Shown here: positions 33,701 to 42,761 of the stretch, in pieces | Layout of the letters: every line of letters begins with the position of its first letter | Numbering within the stretch: position 1 is the stretch's first letter | NCBI RefSeq assembly: GCF_001968985.1 | Contig: NZ_MOEN01000013.1 | Location: 1 to 45,416, forward strand | Reading direction: 5' to 3' | Source of the DNA: Desulfurobacterium indicum | GTDB lineage: Bacteria > Aquificota > Aquificia > Desulfurobacteriales > Desulfurobacteriaceae | DNA: 45,416 nt | Made by a program: the position numbers and the translations under genes | The notes under the pieces: model-generated | Told to the model about the DNA's origin: nothing | Database searches by the model: none | What the model saw: only the letters and a program-made list of their open reading frames with translations

Positions 33701-36385
33701 ATGGCTAAAAGAGTCTATTTCTTTGGAAACGGAAGGGCGGACGGAACCGCACAGATGAAAGATCTGCTGGGCGGCAAAGGTGCAAATCTTGCCGAAATGA
33801 CAAACCTCGGATTACCTGTTCCACCAGGTATTACGATAACAACCGAAGTATGTAAAGAATACTTCCAGCTCGGGCAACAATTCCCCGAAGGACTGTGGGA
33901 AGAAATCCTAGAAGGAATGAAAAAGATTGAAGAGGTTGTTGGCAAAAAATTCGGTGACAGAAAGATACCACTTCTTGTTGCCGTTCGTTCAGGTGCTCCT
34001 GTATCAATGCCTGGAATGATGGACACCATTCTCAACCTTGGCCTTAACGACGAATCCGTAGAAGGCCTTGCTGAAAGCACCGGAAATGAAAGATTTGCAT
34101 GGGACTCATACAGAAGATTTATCCAGATGTTTGGTAACGTCGTTATGGGCATTCCTCATGAGAAATTCGAGGAAATTCTGGAAGCAAAAAAAGAAGAAGT
34201 CGGAGCAAAAGCTGACATAGACCTTACGGCCGAAGATTTCAAAGATATCGTTAAAAAATACAAAGAGATGGTAAAAAGGGAAACTGGACAGGAGTTCCCT
34301 CAAGACCCTTATAAACAACTTGAAATGGCAGTAAGAGCCGTATTCGATTCATGGAACAACCCAAGAGCCATAAGATACAGAGAGATCAATAAGATCCCGG
34401 AAGATTACGGAACGGCCGTTAACGTCGTTGCAATGGTTTTCGGAAACATGGGAGATACCTCAGGAACAGGTGTTGCATTTACGCGTAACCCATCAACAGG
34501 AGAAAACGAATTCTACGGCGAATACTTAAAAAACGCTCAGGGAGAGGACGTTGTTGCAGGTATAAGAACGCCACAACCACTTAGAAAGTCACAAAAAACA
34601 GACGAATCCCAGGTATCTCTCGAAGAGGAATTTCCGGAAGTATACAAAGAGCTTGAAAGAATCAGAGACATTCTAGAAAAACACTACAGAGACATGCAAG
34701 ACATAGAATTTACAATAGAAAACGGCAAGCTTTACATGCTTCAGACAAGAACAGGTAAAAGAACTGCCAGAGCAGCCGTAAAAATTGCAGTTGACCTTGT
34801 AAAAGAAGGACTCATAACAAAAGAAGAAGCCATAATGAGAATAGATCCTTCTCTCATCAACCAGCTTCTCCATCCAATGATTGATGAAGAAGACAAGAAA
34901 AGAGCTATCGCAGAAGGAAGACTTATTACAAAAGGTCTTCCTGCTGCTCCGGGTGCAGTATCTGGTAAAGTTGTCTTCTCAGCTGATGAAGCTGTTGAAA
35001 TGAAAGAGAAAGGCGAAAAAGTAATCCTTGTAAGACATGAAACATCACCGGAAGACATCCACGGAATGCACGCTGCAGAAGGTATATTAACGGCAAGAGG
35101 TGGAATGACATCCCACGCTGCCGTCGTTGCAAGAGGTATGGGTAAAACGTGTATTGTCGGTGCAGAAACAATAACTGTCGATTACGACAGGCAGGAATTT
35201 CGTGTCGGTGATATCGTCGTCAAAAAAGGTGATATCATAACCATTGATGGCTCAACCGGCGAAATTTTCCACGGTGAAATCAAAACCATTCCAGCAAATA
35301 TTTCAGGTGAATTTGAAGAGCTCATGAAGTGGGCTGACGAAATAAGAGACCTCAAGGTAAGAGTAAACGCCGACACACCGGAAGACGCTCTTCAGGGAAG
35401 AAAGTTTGGTGCCGAAGGTATAGGACTCTGCAGAACAGAACACATGTTCTTCAACGAAGACAGAATTCCAGTTGTTAGAGAAATGATCCTTGCAAAGACA
35501 AAAGAAGAAAGAGAAAAAGCACTTAAAAAACTTCTGCCGATGCAAAGAAGTGACTTCAAGGCAATCTTTGAAGTTATGGACGGACTACCTGTCAACATAA
35601 GGCTTCTCGACCCACCACTTCACGAATTCCTTCCAAAAACAGAAGAAGAGTTTGAAAAGACAGCAAAAGAGATGGGACTCTCTGTTGAAGAGATAAAGAA
35701 AAGAGCAGAAGAACTTCACGAAGTTAATCCGATGCTCGGACTTAGAGGTTCAAGACTTGGCATAGCTTACCCTGAAATCTACGAAATGCAAGTAAGGGCA
35801 ATCATAGAAGCCGCCTGTGAATGCAAAAAAGAAGGCATCGACGTAAAACCTGAAATAATGCTACCTCTAATTGCCGATGACAGGGAACTTGCAGAACTTA
35901 AAAAAATGATAGACAGAGTTGCCGCCGAAGTTTTCGTAGAAACAGGCGTTGAAGTCCCTTATCAGGTAGGAACAATGATAGAAATTCCGAGAGCTGCACT
36001 TATAGCAGATCAGCTTGCAAGAGACGCCGAATACTTCTCATTCGGAACAAACGACCTTACACAGATGACTTTCGGACTTTCAAGAGACGATGCTGGCAAA
36101 TTCATAGGAAAATATGTAGAAAAAGGCATCCTAAAAGGCGATCCTTTCATGCATATTGATGAAAACGGAGTAGGCCAGCTCATAAAGATAGCGATAGAAA
36201 AAGGAAACAAAACAAGACCCGGCATTAAAACAGGTGTCTGCGGTGAGCACGGCGGTGATCCTCGTTCTATTAACTTCTTCCAGCAGATAGGAATCCAGTA
36301 TGTAAGTCCTTCTCCTTTCAGAGTTCCTATAGCAAGACTTGCAGCGGCACAGGCAAAGATTAGATTAAGTAATAAGCAAAATTAA
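33701..36385 (+). CDS. ppdK: pyruvate, phosphate dikinase
   Basis: The 894-residue enzyme interconverts pyruvate, ATP and Pi with PEP, AMP and PPi. It has the ATP-binding N-terminal domain (GGKGANLAEMTNLGLPVPPG, VRSGAPVSMPGMMDTILNLG), the swivelling domain with the phospho-His in ARGGMTSHAAVVARGMGK, and the C-terminal barrel (LLDPPLHEFLP, GVCGEHGGDPRSI with the catalytic Cys). Its full length and the SMPGMMDT motif separate it from PEP synthase. It probably serves gluconeogenesis from pyruvate in an autotroph. It follows glyS by 11 nt, an unusual link to translation genes. Confidence 0.95.
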   Translation: MAKRVYFFGNGRADGTAQMKDLLGGKGANLAEMTNLGLPVPPGITITTEVCKEYFQLGQQFPEGLWEEILEGMKKIEEVVGKKFGDRKIPLLVAVRSGAPVSMPGMMDTILNLGLNDESVEGLAESTGNERFAWDSYRRFIQMFGNVVMGIPHEKFEEILEAKKEEVGAKADIDLTAEDFKDIVKKYKEMVKRETGQEFPQDPYKQLEMAVRAVFDSWNNPRAIRYREINKIPEDYGTAVNVVAMVFGNMGDTSGTGVAFTRNPSTGENEFYGEYLKNAQGEDVVAGIRTPQPLRKSQKTDESQVSLEEEFPEVYKELERIRDILEKHYRDMQDIEFTIENGKLYMLQTRTGKRTARAAVKIAVDLVKEGLITKEEAIMRIDPSLINQLLHPMIDEEDKKRAIAEGRLITKGLPAAPGAVSGKVVFSADEAVEMKEKGEKVILVRHETSPEDIHGMHAAEGILTARGGMTSHAAVVARGMGKTCIVGAETITVDYDRQEFRVGDIVVKKGDIITIDGSTGEIFHGEIKTIPANISGEFEELMKWADEIRDLKVRVNADTPEDALQGRKFGAEGIGLCRTEHMFFNEDRIPVVREMILAKTKEEREKALKKLLPMQRSDFKAIFEVMDGLPVNIRLLDPPLHEFLPKTEEEFEKTAKEMGLSVEEIKKRAEELHEVNPMLGLRGSRLGIAYPEIYEMQVRAIIEAACECKKEGIDVKPEIMLPLIADDRELAELKKMIDRVAAEVFVETGVEVPYQVGTMIEIPRAALIADQLARDAEYFSFGTNDLTQMTFGLSRDDAGKFIGKYVEKGILKGDPFMHIDENGVGQLIKIAIEKGNKTRPGIKTGVCGEHGGDPRSINFFQQIGIQYVSPSPFRVPIARLAAAQAKIRLSNKQN

Positions 36386-36409
36386 GGGGGCATTCGCCCC
36401 CCTTTTTTT
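36384..36409 (+). terminator. intrinsic terminator after ppdK
   Basis: A stem AAGGGGG/CCCCCTT (36384-36390 with 36398-36404) starts at the stop codon and is followed by seven T. It ends the glyQ-glyS-ppdK transcript. Confidence 0.9.
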
Positions 36410-36434
36410 AAATAACGAAACAAGAGGTGAAAAA

Positions 36435-37337
36435 ATGAGACGTCTTATCTATCTTTTTCTTGCAGTTGCCGCAACAACATCCTTCTCATGTGCACAGACA
36501 CAGACAGCTCAAACCGATACAGCAAATTCAAAAAACGTAAAAACACTTATCAAAAAAATGTTCGGTCACGCTGGCGGAAAAAATCTTGAACTCGTTGACG
36601 TTGAACCGACGAACAAAACAGTAACCCTCAGAGCTTATAAACTTAAATTCAAAGATAAAGCCGGAAGCAGATACATATACGGCTACGTATGGATGACGGA
36701 CAACGGCAAAAATATGGCTCTCAAACTGTATAAGTTTGACTCCGAAACAAAAGGCGGTATGCCTCTTGCCTCTGTCATAGAACCTAAAGTTCGTGAAAAA
36801 ATGATAAAAACAGACCTATCATGGTTTAAAAATATCCTTAAAGAGCTTGACAAAAACAACATACCTCATGTTGTAGGAAACGGAAATAAAATTATCTATA
36901 TAGTATGGGACGTCTATTGCCCATTCTGTTACCAGAACTTCTCAAAGGTAGCGGAATCTCTCAAAAAAGGGATAAAACTTGTATTTGTCCCTCTTCCAGT
37001 TCACGGAGAACGTTCCATAAAAGGATTCGTTTACTACACATATCTTGCCAGAAAGGAAGGTGCTCAAAAGGCAATGGGACACATCTTTATGAGAGGAAAC
37101 GGTAACTTTATGAAATTTAACCAGAGCCTTGCAGAAGAAGTAAACAAGAATTACAATAAAATACCGGAAAAAGAGAGAAAGGAACTTGAAAAATTTTACA
37201 CAAAGATAAGAAGCGACCTTCTCAAGAAAGGAATAAATGCAACCCCAACCATCATCTACATCCCACCAGGAGAGAACAACAAAGGTTACATCCATCGTGG
37301 ATTTATTCCCTTTGACCAGCTTCTCAAGATGAAATGA
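36435..37337 (+). CDS. exported thioredoxin-fold protein, DsbC/DsbG-like
   Basis: The 300-residue exported protein has a signal peptide (residues 1-20; a Cys at 19 could make it a lipoprotein, but the lipobox SFSC is not canonical). An N-terminal domain follows (about 30-125), then a thioredoxin fold with active site C162-P-F-C165 in WDVYCPFCYQNF, and a cis-proline loop NATPTIIY. This matches DsbC/DsbG-type disulfide isomerases or reductases acting in the periplasm. GAGG lies before the ATG. It overlaps the ABC ATPase gene by 4 nt, which suggests a joint role, for example in metal or haem handling. Confidence 0.82.
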   Translation: MRRLIYLFLAVAATTSFSCAQTQTAQTDTANSKNVKTLIKKMFGHAGGKNLELVDVEPTNKTVTLRAYKLKFKDKAGSRYIYGYVWMTDNGKNMALKLYKFDSETKGGMPLASVIEPKVREKMIKTDLSWFKNILKELDKNNIPHVVGNGNKIIYIVWDVYCPFCYQNFSKVAESLKKGIKLVFVPLPVHGERSIKGFVYYTYLARKEGAQKAMGHIFMRGNGNFMKFNQSLAEEVNKNYNKIPEKERKELEKFYTKIRSDLLKKGINATPTIIYIPPGENNKGYIHRGFIPFDQLLKMK

Positions 37338-38131
37338 CAATGCAAAACCGAGGAATCGAACTTAAAAACCTTACGGTAGGCTACGATATAACAAGGCCCC
37401 TGATTAAGGGGCTTTCTCTATTTATGGACGAAGGTGAGTTCTGGGTAGTCGTGGGCCCAAACGGTGCAGGTAAGTCAACTCTCCTGAAAACTATACTCGG
37501 AATAGTCCCCCCTTTGGAAGGGGAAATATACATCCACGGCGTTGACTGCACGGACACCGGTTACTGTGAAGAAAAACATTTTCTAAGCTATGTTCCTCAG
37601 ATGGAAAGTTATTCAAAAATATTTCCGGCTACAGCTCTTGACATTGTAATATCCGGTCTCTTTCCCAGAAAAAGAAGATTCGAACCTGTTAAAGAAAGCG
37701 ATAAAAAACTTGCACTCCACTGGTTAAGAATGTTAGAGCTTGACCACCTCGCAGAGAAGCCGTTTTCAAAACTATCCGGGGGACAGCAGAGGAAGATACT
37801 AATAGCAAGGGCATTAATAAGCAATCCACACTACTTATTTCTTGATGAACCGACTACGGGAGTCGACATAAAAAGCTCCAGAAAAATTCTGGACATTATA
37901 GCCACGCTAAACAGAGAAAAAAATTTCGGCATATTTATGGTTACCCATGATCTTAACTTTGTGTGGCCCTACATCGAAAAGGTAATAATCGTAGGAAACG
38001 GTAAATTTATAGCAGGAAGCAAAGAAGAAATCATGAATGAAAAAATACTTTCAGAAATCTACGGAGTAAAAATTCAAATCATTCAGACACCAGGTGGACC
38101 GGTATTTCTTATAGGAGACAAACATTACTGA
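37334..38131 (+). CDS. metal-type (ZnuC/MntB-like) ABC transporter ATPase, orphan
   Basis: The 265-residue ATPase has Walker A GPNGAGKST (41-49), signature LSGGQQRK, Walker B YLFLDEPTTGVD, and switch His in VTHDLNFV. The sequence style (LFPRKRRFEPV, SEIYGVKIQI) fits the zinc/manganese import group. No permease or binding protein follows; the next gene is convergent and overlaps by 7 nt. The ATG overlaps the upstream stop (ATGA), and a second ATG two codons on is possible. Confidence 0.82.
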   Translation: MTMQNRGIELKNLTVGYDITRPLIKGLSLFMDEGEFWVVVGPNGAGKSTLLKTILGIVPPLEGEIYIHGVDCTDTGYCEEKHFLSYVPQMESYSKIFPATALDIVISGLFPRKRRFEPVKESDKKLALHWLRMLELDHLAEKPFSKLSGGQQRKILIARALISNPHYLFLDEPTTGVDIKSSRKILDIIATLNREKNFGIFMVTHDLNFVWPYIEKVIIVGNGKFIAGSKEEIMNEKILSEIYGVKIQIIQTPGGPVFLIGDKHY

Positions 38132-39102
38132 GAAAGAGCCTCTCCAATTGCGTGGAAAAGCTCTTCTTTAAGCTTTTCAAGTCCTTCTGCACCGGAATAT
38201 TCAAAGCCTGCCGCCATAACATGGCCACCACCGCCAAATCTACTTGAAATAGCTGCAACATTTACACTTCCCTTGGAACGAAGGGAGACTTTCCATCTTC
38301 CTGGTTCATATTCCTTGAAAAACACGGCTACCTCAACCCCTTCAATCGAACGGGGATACCCTATGAAACCTTCCGTCTCCTCTATTCCTGCTCCTGTCTC
38401 TTCAAGAAACCTTTGATAAAGTGTAATATGAGCAATCTTTCCGTTAAGGGCAAAATCAAGCGTTTCAAGAACCTTCTGAAGCAACTTGATTCTCGTTAAA
38501 CGGTTTCTCTCAAAAAGATTCTTTATAACGGTATAAGGATTAATACCACCTTTCTCAAGCAGAAACGCAGCATTTCGCAAAGTTTGAGGCGTCGTAGAAC
38601 TATACCCAAAACTTCCCGTATCCGTAACCATTCCGGTATATATAGGAAGGGCAACTTCATAGTCTATTAAATCTTCACCTATAAGTCTCATTATCTCCAG
38701 AGAAAGCTCACAGGTGCTGGGCATAGAAGGTTCAACTACTGCAAACGTACTTTCAGGATTTGCAGTTACATGGTGGTCTATCACAAGAGAATTTTTCGCC
38801 GGGATGGAATCAAAACCTGTCCTTGAAACTTCCGAAACATCAAGAATTATAGCCCAATCAAACTGCTTATCTATCCTTTTCGAAGAGACTATTTTTCCTA
38901 CGTTGGGAAGAAAATCGTAAAAGTACGGAACATTATCGTAAAGTATCACTTTAATATCTCTTTTAAGCTTCCTCAAGAAATTAAACCACCCCAAAGCACT
39001 ACCTATAGCATCTCCGTCAGGATTCTTGTGAGATGTAATGAGAATTTTCCCTTCCATATTTTCTATTAGCTGAGCTACTTCTCTCCTTGACATCCTTTTC
39101 AA
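38125..39102 (-). CDS. nrnA: DHH/DHHA1 phosphoesterase (NrnA-like)
   Basis: The 325-residue enzyme probably degrades nanoRNA or removes the 3' phosphate from pAp. Metal ligands are visible: H25, D29 and D31 in SHKNPDGDAIGSA, D88 in ILDVSE, and D109-H110-H111 in VIDHHVT. The DHHA1 domain ends with FGGGGHVMAAGF. The start is TTG at 39102, overlapping the rbfA stop (TTGA), with GGGAG 7 nt upstream; ATG at 39093 lacks a properly spaced site. The pair rbfA-nrnA is common in bacteria. Confidence 0.9.
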   Translation of the reverse strand: MKRMSRREVAQLIENMEGKILITSHKNPDGDAIGSALGWFNFLRKLKRDIKVILYDNVPYFYDFLPNVGKIVSSKRIDKQFDWAIILDVSEVSRTGFDSIPAKNSLVIDHHVTANPESTFAVVEPSMPSTCELSLEIMRLIGEDLIDYEVALPIYTGMVTDTGSFGYSSTTPQTLRNAAFLLEKGGINPYTVIKNLFERNRLTRIKLLQKVLETLDFALNGKIAHITLYQRFLEETGAGIEETEGFIGYPRSIEGVEVAVFFKEYEPGRWKVSLRSKGSVNVAAISSRFGGGGHVMAAGFEYSGAEGLEKLKEELFHAIGEALSQ

Positions 39103-39419
39103 ATTACATCTCCCGGCATTACATTTATATCCGGCGCCACCTTAAATTCCGGCCTCGGAACAACTTTCATCCTCAGGCGCTTACCAAGTAAGTGGTGAAT
39201 GTAGCCCGCTGCATGATTCAAAACCTCCACCATTGCAGCAGCCTCTTCCATTTTTAAAGCCGATATGTAAACCACCACTTTCCGTCCATCTTTTGAAACG
39301 TTTACAGATGAAACAGAAACAAATTTAATCCCTTCTGGTTTGTCTATTTCAAAAGTTACAATATCCGAAATTTCCCTTCTTAACAGAGATTCAACTCTCT
39401 CTTTCCTTCTATTTTTCAT
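39099..39419 (-). CDS. rbfA: ribosome-binding factor A
   Basis: The 106-residue KH-like protein helps mature the 16S rRNA 5' end in 30S subunits. It has RVESLLRREISDIVTFEI, a VSSVNVSKDGRKVVVYIS strand, and LGKRLRMKVVPRPEFKVAPD. It overlaps pmbA upstream and nrnA downstream by 4 nt each. It is separated from its usual partner infB. Confidence 0.93.
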   Translation of the reverse strand: MKNRRKERVESLLRREISDIVTFEIDKPEGIKFVSVSSVNVSKDGRKVVVYISALKMEEAAAMVEVLNHAAGYIHHLLGKRLRMKVVPRPEFKVAPDINVMPGDVI

Positions 39420-40744
39420 ACTCCACCAACCATAAGCTCTTTAACCAGAACGGAAGGGCTGCTTATATTACCTATCCACCTGCTGTCTCTTCCGACTTCA
39501 CTTATGTTATTAAGCAAATGCTTAACGTTACCTGCAACAGTGCATCCAACAACCGGCTGAATAACTGTCCCTTCCCTCAAAAGAAGTCCGCTGACACCTA
39601 TGGAAAATTCACCGGAAATCGGATTAATTGTGTGGATACCCATTGCATCTGTTATAACAAGAACTTCTTCAGGCGTTCTTACAAGGCTTTCAAAAGATAA
39701 AGCTCCAGGCTCTATCACAAGATTTGTAACTCCCGACTGCGGAAGAGAAGCTATGCCTGCTCTTATGCCGTTACCAGTAGTCGGATGATTCAATCTTCTG
39801 GCAGAGTATATATCAACAAGGAAATTCTTAAGAACCCCTCTCTCTATAATTGCTTTTTTCCTGGTAACAGTTCCCTCGTCATCGTAAGGTCTTGAGCCAA
39901 TTCCATCTTCAAGATGAGGATTATCATAAATTGAAAGAACATGACTAGCAACTTCAAAACCCAGCTTACCTGCAAACAGAGATTTCTTTCGCAAAACATT
40001 GTTTCCCAGAAAGCCGGCAGAAAGAGCATCTATAAGCTCGGCAAAAACAACATTTTTAAATATTACAGGAATTTTCCTGGTTTTAATTGGTTCTGCACCT
40101 AAAAGAGAAACGGCACTTTCAACAGCCCTCATAGCAACAACATCTGTATTAAGCCGGGAAAAATATCTCACAACATCAAAATCCCAGCCCATCTGACTGT
40201 CACCATCATCTTCGGCTTTAAGCATTACACTAAGGGAGAAAGAGGTTGTTTCGTAAGAAAAAGAGTGATCGTTGGAATTGTAATAAAATACTCTCGTTAC
40301 AGAATCACTATAAGAGGCTTTTCTCACAACTTTAACTCTTCTATCCATAGAACGGACTTTTTCTTCAAGTTGTTTGGCTATCTCCACTTTTCTATCTACT
40401 GGAATATCTTTGAAATTCTCATCGGCGAGAGAAAAATCAAGAGATGATTGAGCAGGCATGGAAAGCTCATACTCGTCAGGATCAGCACTTCTTGCATTCT
40501 CCCTGGCACATTCAATAGCTATCCTTATACCATCATCACTTGTATCTCTGGTATAGGCAAAACCGAGTCTATCATCAACAATAACCCTTATAGCAACACC
40601 CTTCTTAACAGGAACTTTTACCTTCTCAACACTTCCGTTTTTAATTTCTACACTGTAACCTTCAGTAGAAACGGCATATATATCAAACTTTCCTATATCC
40701 TGCTTTTTCAAGATACTTATAACCCTTTCGAGTCCTTTTTCCAT
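39416..40744 (-). CDS. pmbA: TldD/PmbA-family metalloprotease, PmbA (TldE) type
   Basis: The 442-residue protein is the PmbA/TldE half of a protease pair that trims peptides and processes microcins in E. coli. It has the two-domain family pattern: N-terminal YSVEIKNGSVEKVKVPVKKGVAIRVIVDDRLGFAYT, and C-terminal PTTGNGIRAGIASLPQSGVTNLVIEPG with the glycine-rich GEFSIGVSGLLLREG. The HExxxH zinc motif of TldD is not visible, as expected for PmbA, so it should need a TldD partner, which is not in the window. AGGAGG lies 6 nt before the ATG. Confidence 0.9.
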   Translation of the reverse strand: MEKGLERVISILKKQDIGKFDIYAVSTEGYSVEIKNGSVEKVKVPVKKGVAIRVIVDDRLGFAYTRDTSDDGIRIAIECARENARSADPDEYELSMPAQSSLDFSLADENFKDIPVDRKVEIAKQLEEKVRSMDRRVKVVRKASYSDSVTRVFYYNSNDHSFSYETTSFSLSVMLKAEDDGDSQMGWDFDVVRYFSRLNTDVVAMRAVESAVSLLGAEPIKTRKIPVIFKNVVFAELIDALSAGFLGNNVLRKKSLFAGKLGFEVASHVLSIYDNPHLEDGIGSRPYDDEGTVTRKKAIIERGVLKNFLVDIYSARRLNHPTTGNGIRAGIASLPQSGVTNLVIEPGALSFESLVRTPEEVLVITDAMGIHTINPISGEFSIGVSGLLLREGTVIQPVVGCTVAGNVKHLLNNISEVGRDSRWIGNISSPSVLVKELMVGGV

Positions 40745-40774
40745 AAAGAACCTCCTGTCATAAACCTGCCTATT

Positions 40775-41368
40775 CTACAGGTTTTCAAAGAATGAAACAA
40801 CTTCTGGCTGTTTACCGCAGGTTTTCCCTCCTTCCGGACAGACACCTGTCATAAAACATCCGGGGCCAACCCTATCAAAAATCTCAGGCATTTTTTCTCT
40901 AAGTAATTTAAGCATTCTAATCGCCATTTCCCTTATTTCCCATTGAGCCCTGTTACAGGTTCTGAGCTTCAAAAAATGAATAAGCTCTTTACTGTTCATG
41001 GTAAAAACAATTCTCGTTGCGCAGGCGTTAGGAAGAACAAAACGGGCATCTTCTTTAGGCACTCCTGCTTCAATAAACGCTTCATAAACATCACCTAAAA
41101 AAGACATAACATCGTCAAAAGAGATCTTTTTATTTTCATATAAAATAAACTTATCCTTTAGAGATTCAGGCTTTACATAAGGAAAATCTTTCATAGAAAC
41201 ATACCTTTGAGACTGCTGACTGTAAGAAGCAGGCCTATGTCTAACAAGCTGGTGAGAACAGGCTCTTGAAATACCATCAACGAGAAACGTGAAAAAAATA
41301 TGCTTTTCCAGTTCTCTCTCTTCAATATCTAAATCGGGAATATTAGCATCAAGCAGGATAATTCTCAT
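40775..41368 (-). CDS. thyX: FAD-dependent thymidylate synthase, lacking the usual N-terminal part
   Basis: The 197-residue enzyme methylates dUMP to dTMP using FAD and methylene-THF. It has the ThyX motif R43-H-R45-x2-S48-x4-S53-x-R55, preceded by [16 protein letters not shown], and a C-terminal [15 protein letters not shown]. Usual ThyX proteins have about 35-40 more residues before this, including an AAR-x-[SC] helix and an H-x-S-x2-EH segment. Here only about 22 residues precede the core. The start is firm: CAGGAGAG lies 4 nt before the ATG and an in-frame stop (41396-41398) blocks extension. It overlaps queC by 4 nt. A Cys-rich end ([15 protein letters not shown]) is also unusual. Confidence 0.88.
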   Translation of the reverse strand: MRIILLDANIPDLDIEERELEKHIFFTFLVDGISRACSHQLVRHRPASYSQQSQRYVSMKDFPYVKPESLKDKFILYENKKISFDDVMSFLGDVYEAFIEAGVPKEDARFVLPNACATRIVFTMNSKELIHFLKLRTCNRAQWEIREMAIRMLKLLREKMPEIFDRVGPGCFMTGVCPEGGKTCGKQPEVVSFFENL

Positions 41369-42078
41369 ATTCTCTCCTGAATTTTTCCTTCTCTCTTAAG
41401 ACGCCTTATAAGATGATCCTCTTCTCCAACCTCTTCCCAGCCTTTAGCTCTTAAAACACAGCTATCACATCTACCACAGGGAATCTCTCCGCCTCTGTAA
41501 CAGGAGACAGAATAGGAATAATCAGCACCTAGAGAAAGCCCCAGTTTAATTATTTCTCCTTTAGTCAAATTTATCAAAGGAGCGTGAATGTGCCATCTAA
41601 CTCCTTCTACGCCTATCTTTGTTCCCCTATTTAAAGTCTCTTCCATCGATTTCAAAAATTCAGGTCTGCAATCGGGATATCCGCTGTAATCAACGGCATT
41701 CCAGCCGCCTGCTATATCGGTACAACCTTTTGTCTCGGCATAAGCCGCGGCTATTGAAATAAAAATACCGTTCCTGAACGGAACATAGGTAATCGGAATA
41801 CCTCTATCCTTTATCTCTTCAACAGTATGAGCTTCGGGAACATCTATACTTTTATCGGTGAGAGCCGAACCTCCAATCCTAGAAAGGTCTATCTCAAAAA
41901 TCTTGTGCTCCTTCACTCGTGCATTTTCAGCAATTTTCCTGGCCATTTCAACTTCTATGTTATGCCTCTGGCCGTAGAAAAAAGTTATCGCGTAAACATC
42001 GTCAAAATGTTTCTTTGCCCAATAAAGAACCGTAGTAGAATCAAGACCTCCGGATAGAATGACAACACAAGAATTCAT
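41365..42078 (-). CDS. queC: 7-cyano-7-deazaguanine synthase
   Basis: The 237-residue enzyme makes preQ0 from CDG and ammonia for queuosine. It has the PP-loop SGGLDSTT (9-16), FFYGQRH, and a zinc site [16 protein letters not shown] near the C-terminus (the four cysteines of Cx8Cx2Cx2C). It overlaps thyX and the lipoprotein gene by 4 nt each. Other que genes are not nearby. Confidence 0.95.
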   Translation of the reverse strand: MNSCVVILSGGLDSTTVLYWAKKHFDDVYAITFFYGQRHNIEVEMARKIAENARVKEHKIFEIDLSRIGGSALTDKSIDVPEAHTVEEIKDRGIPITYVPFRNGIFISIAAAYAETKGCTDIAGGWNAVDYSGYPDCRPEFLKSMEETLNRGTKIGVEGVRWHIHAPLINLTKGEIIKLGLSLGADYSYSVSCYRGGEIPCGRCDSCVLRAKGWEEVGEEDHLIRRLKREGKIQERI

Positions 42079-42593
42079 TTCTTCTCCTCTATAACCTTAA
42101 CAGGTTTAATCACAAGGTTACAGGTACCATCAGATATAACAACTTTTTTAATTCCTTCCGCACCGTACATATATGTTTCTTTCAATCTCCCAAAAGAAAT
42201 CCTCAAAGTATAAGGTGTTATTATTTTATACGATTTTCCGTAGATATAACCTGTAAGTATGGATTTTAACTGTTTTGGAGAGTAAAGATACTTTGCAAAA
42301 GAAGATAGATTCTCATCTGCAAAAACCTCTCCATTTCTCATAACAATCTTTCCGCCGTAAACACCGGCAGGACCATAAACCTTCACCAGAGCTTTGTTAC
42401 TATCAACCTTAACAACCGCCTTTCCCGAAACGTTAGTACCGTTAGAGCAGTAAACAGAACACTTGACTACTCCTTTCAAAATTTCTGCCGGTCTCTTAAC
42501 AAAATTCCAGGGATATGGCTGTGTTACAGGTTTTGATTGGAATACACATGAAGAGAAAAAAAGAAGAGAAACTATAAAAAACCATCTTTTCAT
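42075..42593 (-). CDS. small lipoprotein, possibly LolB/DUF4292-like
   Basis: The 172-residue protein begins with a lipoprotein signal ([16 protein letters not shown]) and a likely lipidated C16. The rest is rich in beta strands ([37 protein letters not shown]), which recalls outer-membrane carrier proteins such as LolB. This is inference from pattern only. Three further cysteines (C45, C49 and one near the end) could form a disulfide. It is the first gene of the minus-strand operon and overlaps queC by 4 nt. The gene starts 20 nt after the tRNA-Pro. Confidence 0.7.
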   Translation of the reverse strand: MKRWFFIVSLLFFSSCVFQSKPVTQPYPWNFVKRPAEILKGVVKCSVYCSNGTNVSGKAVVKVDSNKALVKVYGPAGVYGGKIVMRNGEVFADENLSSFAKYLYSPKQLKSILTGYIYGKSYKIITPYTLRISFGRLKETYMYGAEGIKKVVISDGTCNLVIKPVKVIEEKK

Positions 42594-42613
42594 TGTTTAA
42601 TCCCAAAAAGAAA

Positions 42614-42690
42614 TGGTCGGGGCGACCCGACTTGAACGGGCGACCTCTGGCCCCCCATGCCAGCGCGCTACCAGGCTACGCCACGCCCCG
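42614..42690 (-). tRNA. tRNA-Pro (GGG)
   Basis: A 77-nt cloverleaf on the minus strand with encoded CCA. The acceptor stem is CGGGGCG/CGCCCCG, and the anticodon stem CTGGC/GCCAG encloses the loop ATGGGGG, giving GGG. A terminator ends the rplA transcript about 45 nt upstream; an AT-rich stretch with TTGATT and TATTTT, 16 nt apart, could be its promoter. Confidence 0.93.
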
Positions 42691-42734
42691 ACACTCGACT
42701 AAATATAAAATAAAATCTAAGTCGGAAAAATCAA

Positions 42735-42757
42735 GAAAATGCGGGGATAATCCCCGC
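42735..42757 (-). terminator. terminator after rplA
   Basis: A 7-bp stem GCGGGGA/TCCCCGC with a 3-nt loop (42741-42757), followed on the minus strand by ATTTTC. It lies 5 nt after the rplA stop and closes the rplK-rplA unit. Confidence 0.85.
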
Positions 42758-42761
42758 GCTA

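Noticed and set aside
37609-37824. Small antisense frame inside the metal-type ABC ATPase gene
   Set aside because: It is a shadow of the ABC signature region with no start signal.
41369-41398. A longer ThyX start or a frameshift hiding its missing N-terminus
   Set aside because: The frame hits a stop at 41396-41398 with no start codon between, and the other frames there belong to an intact queC.
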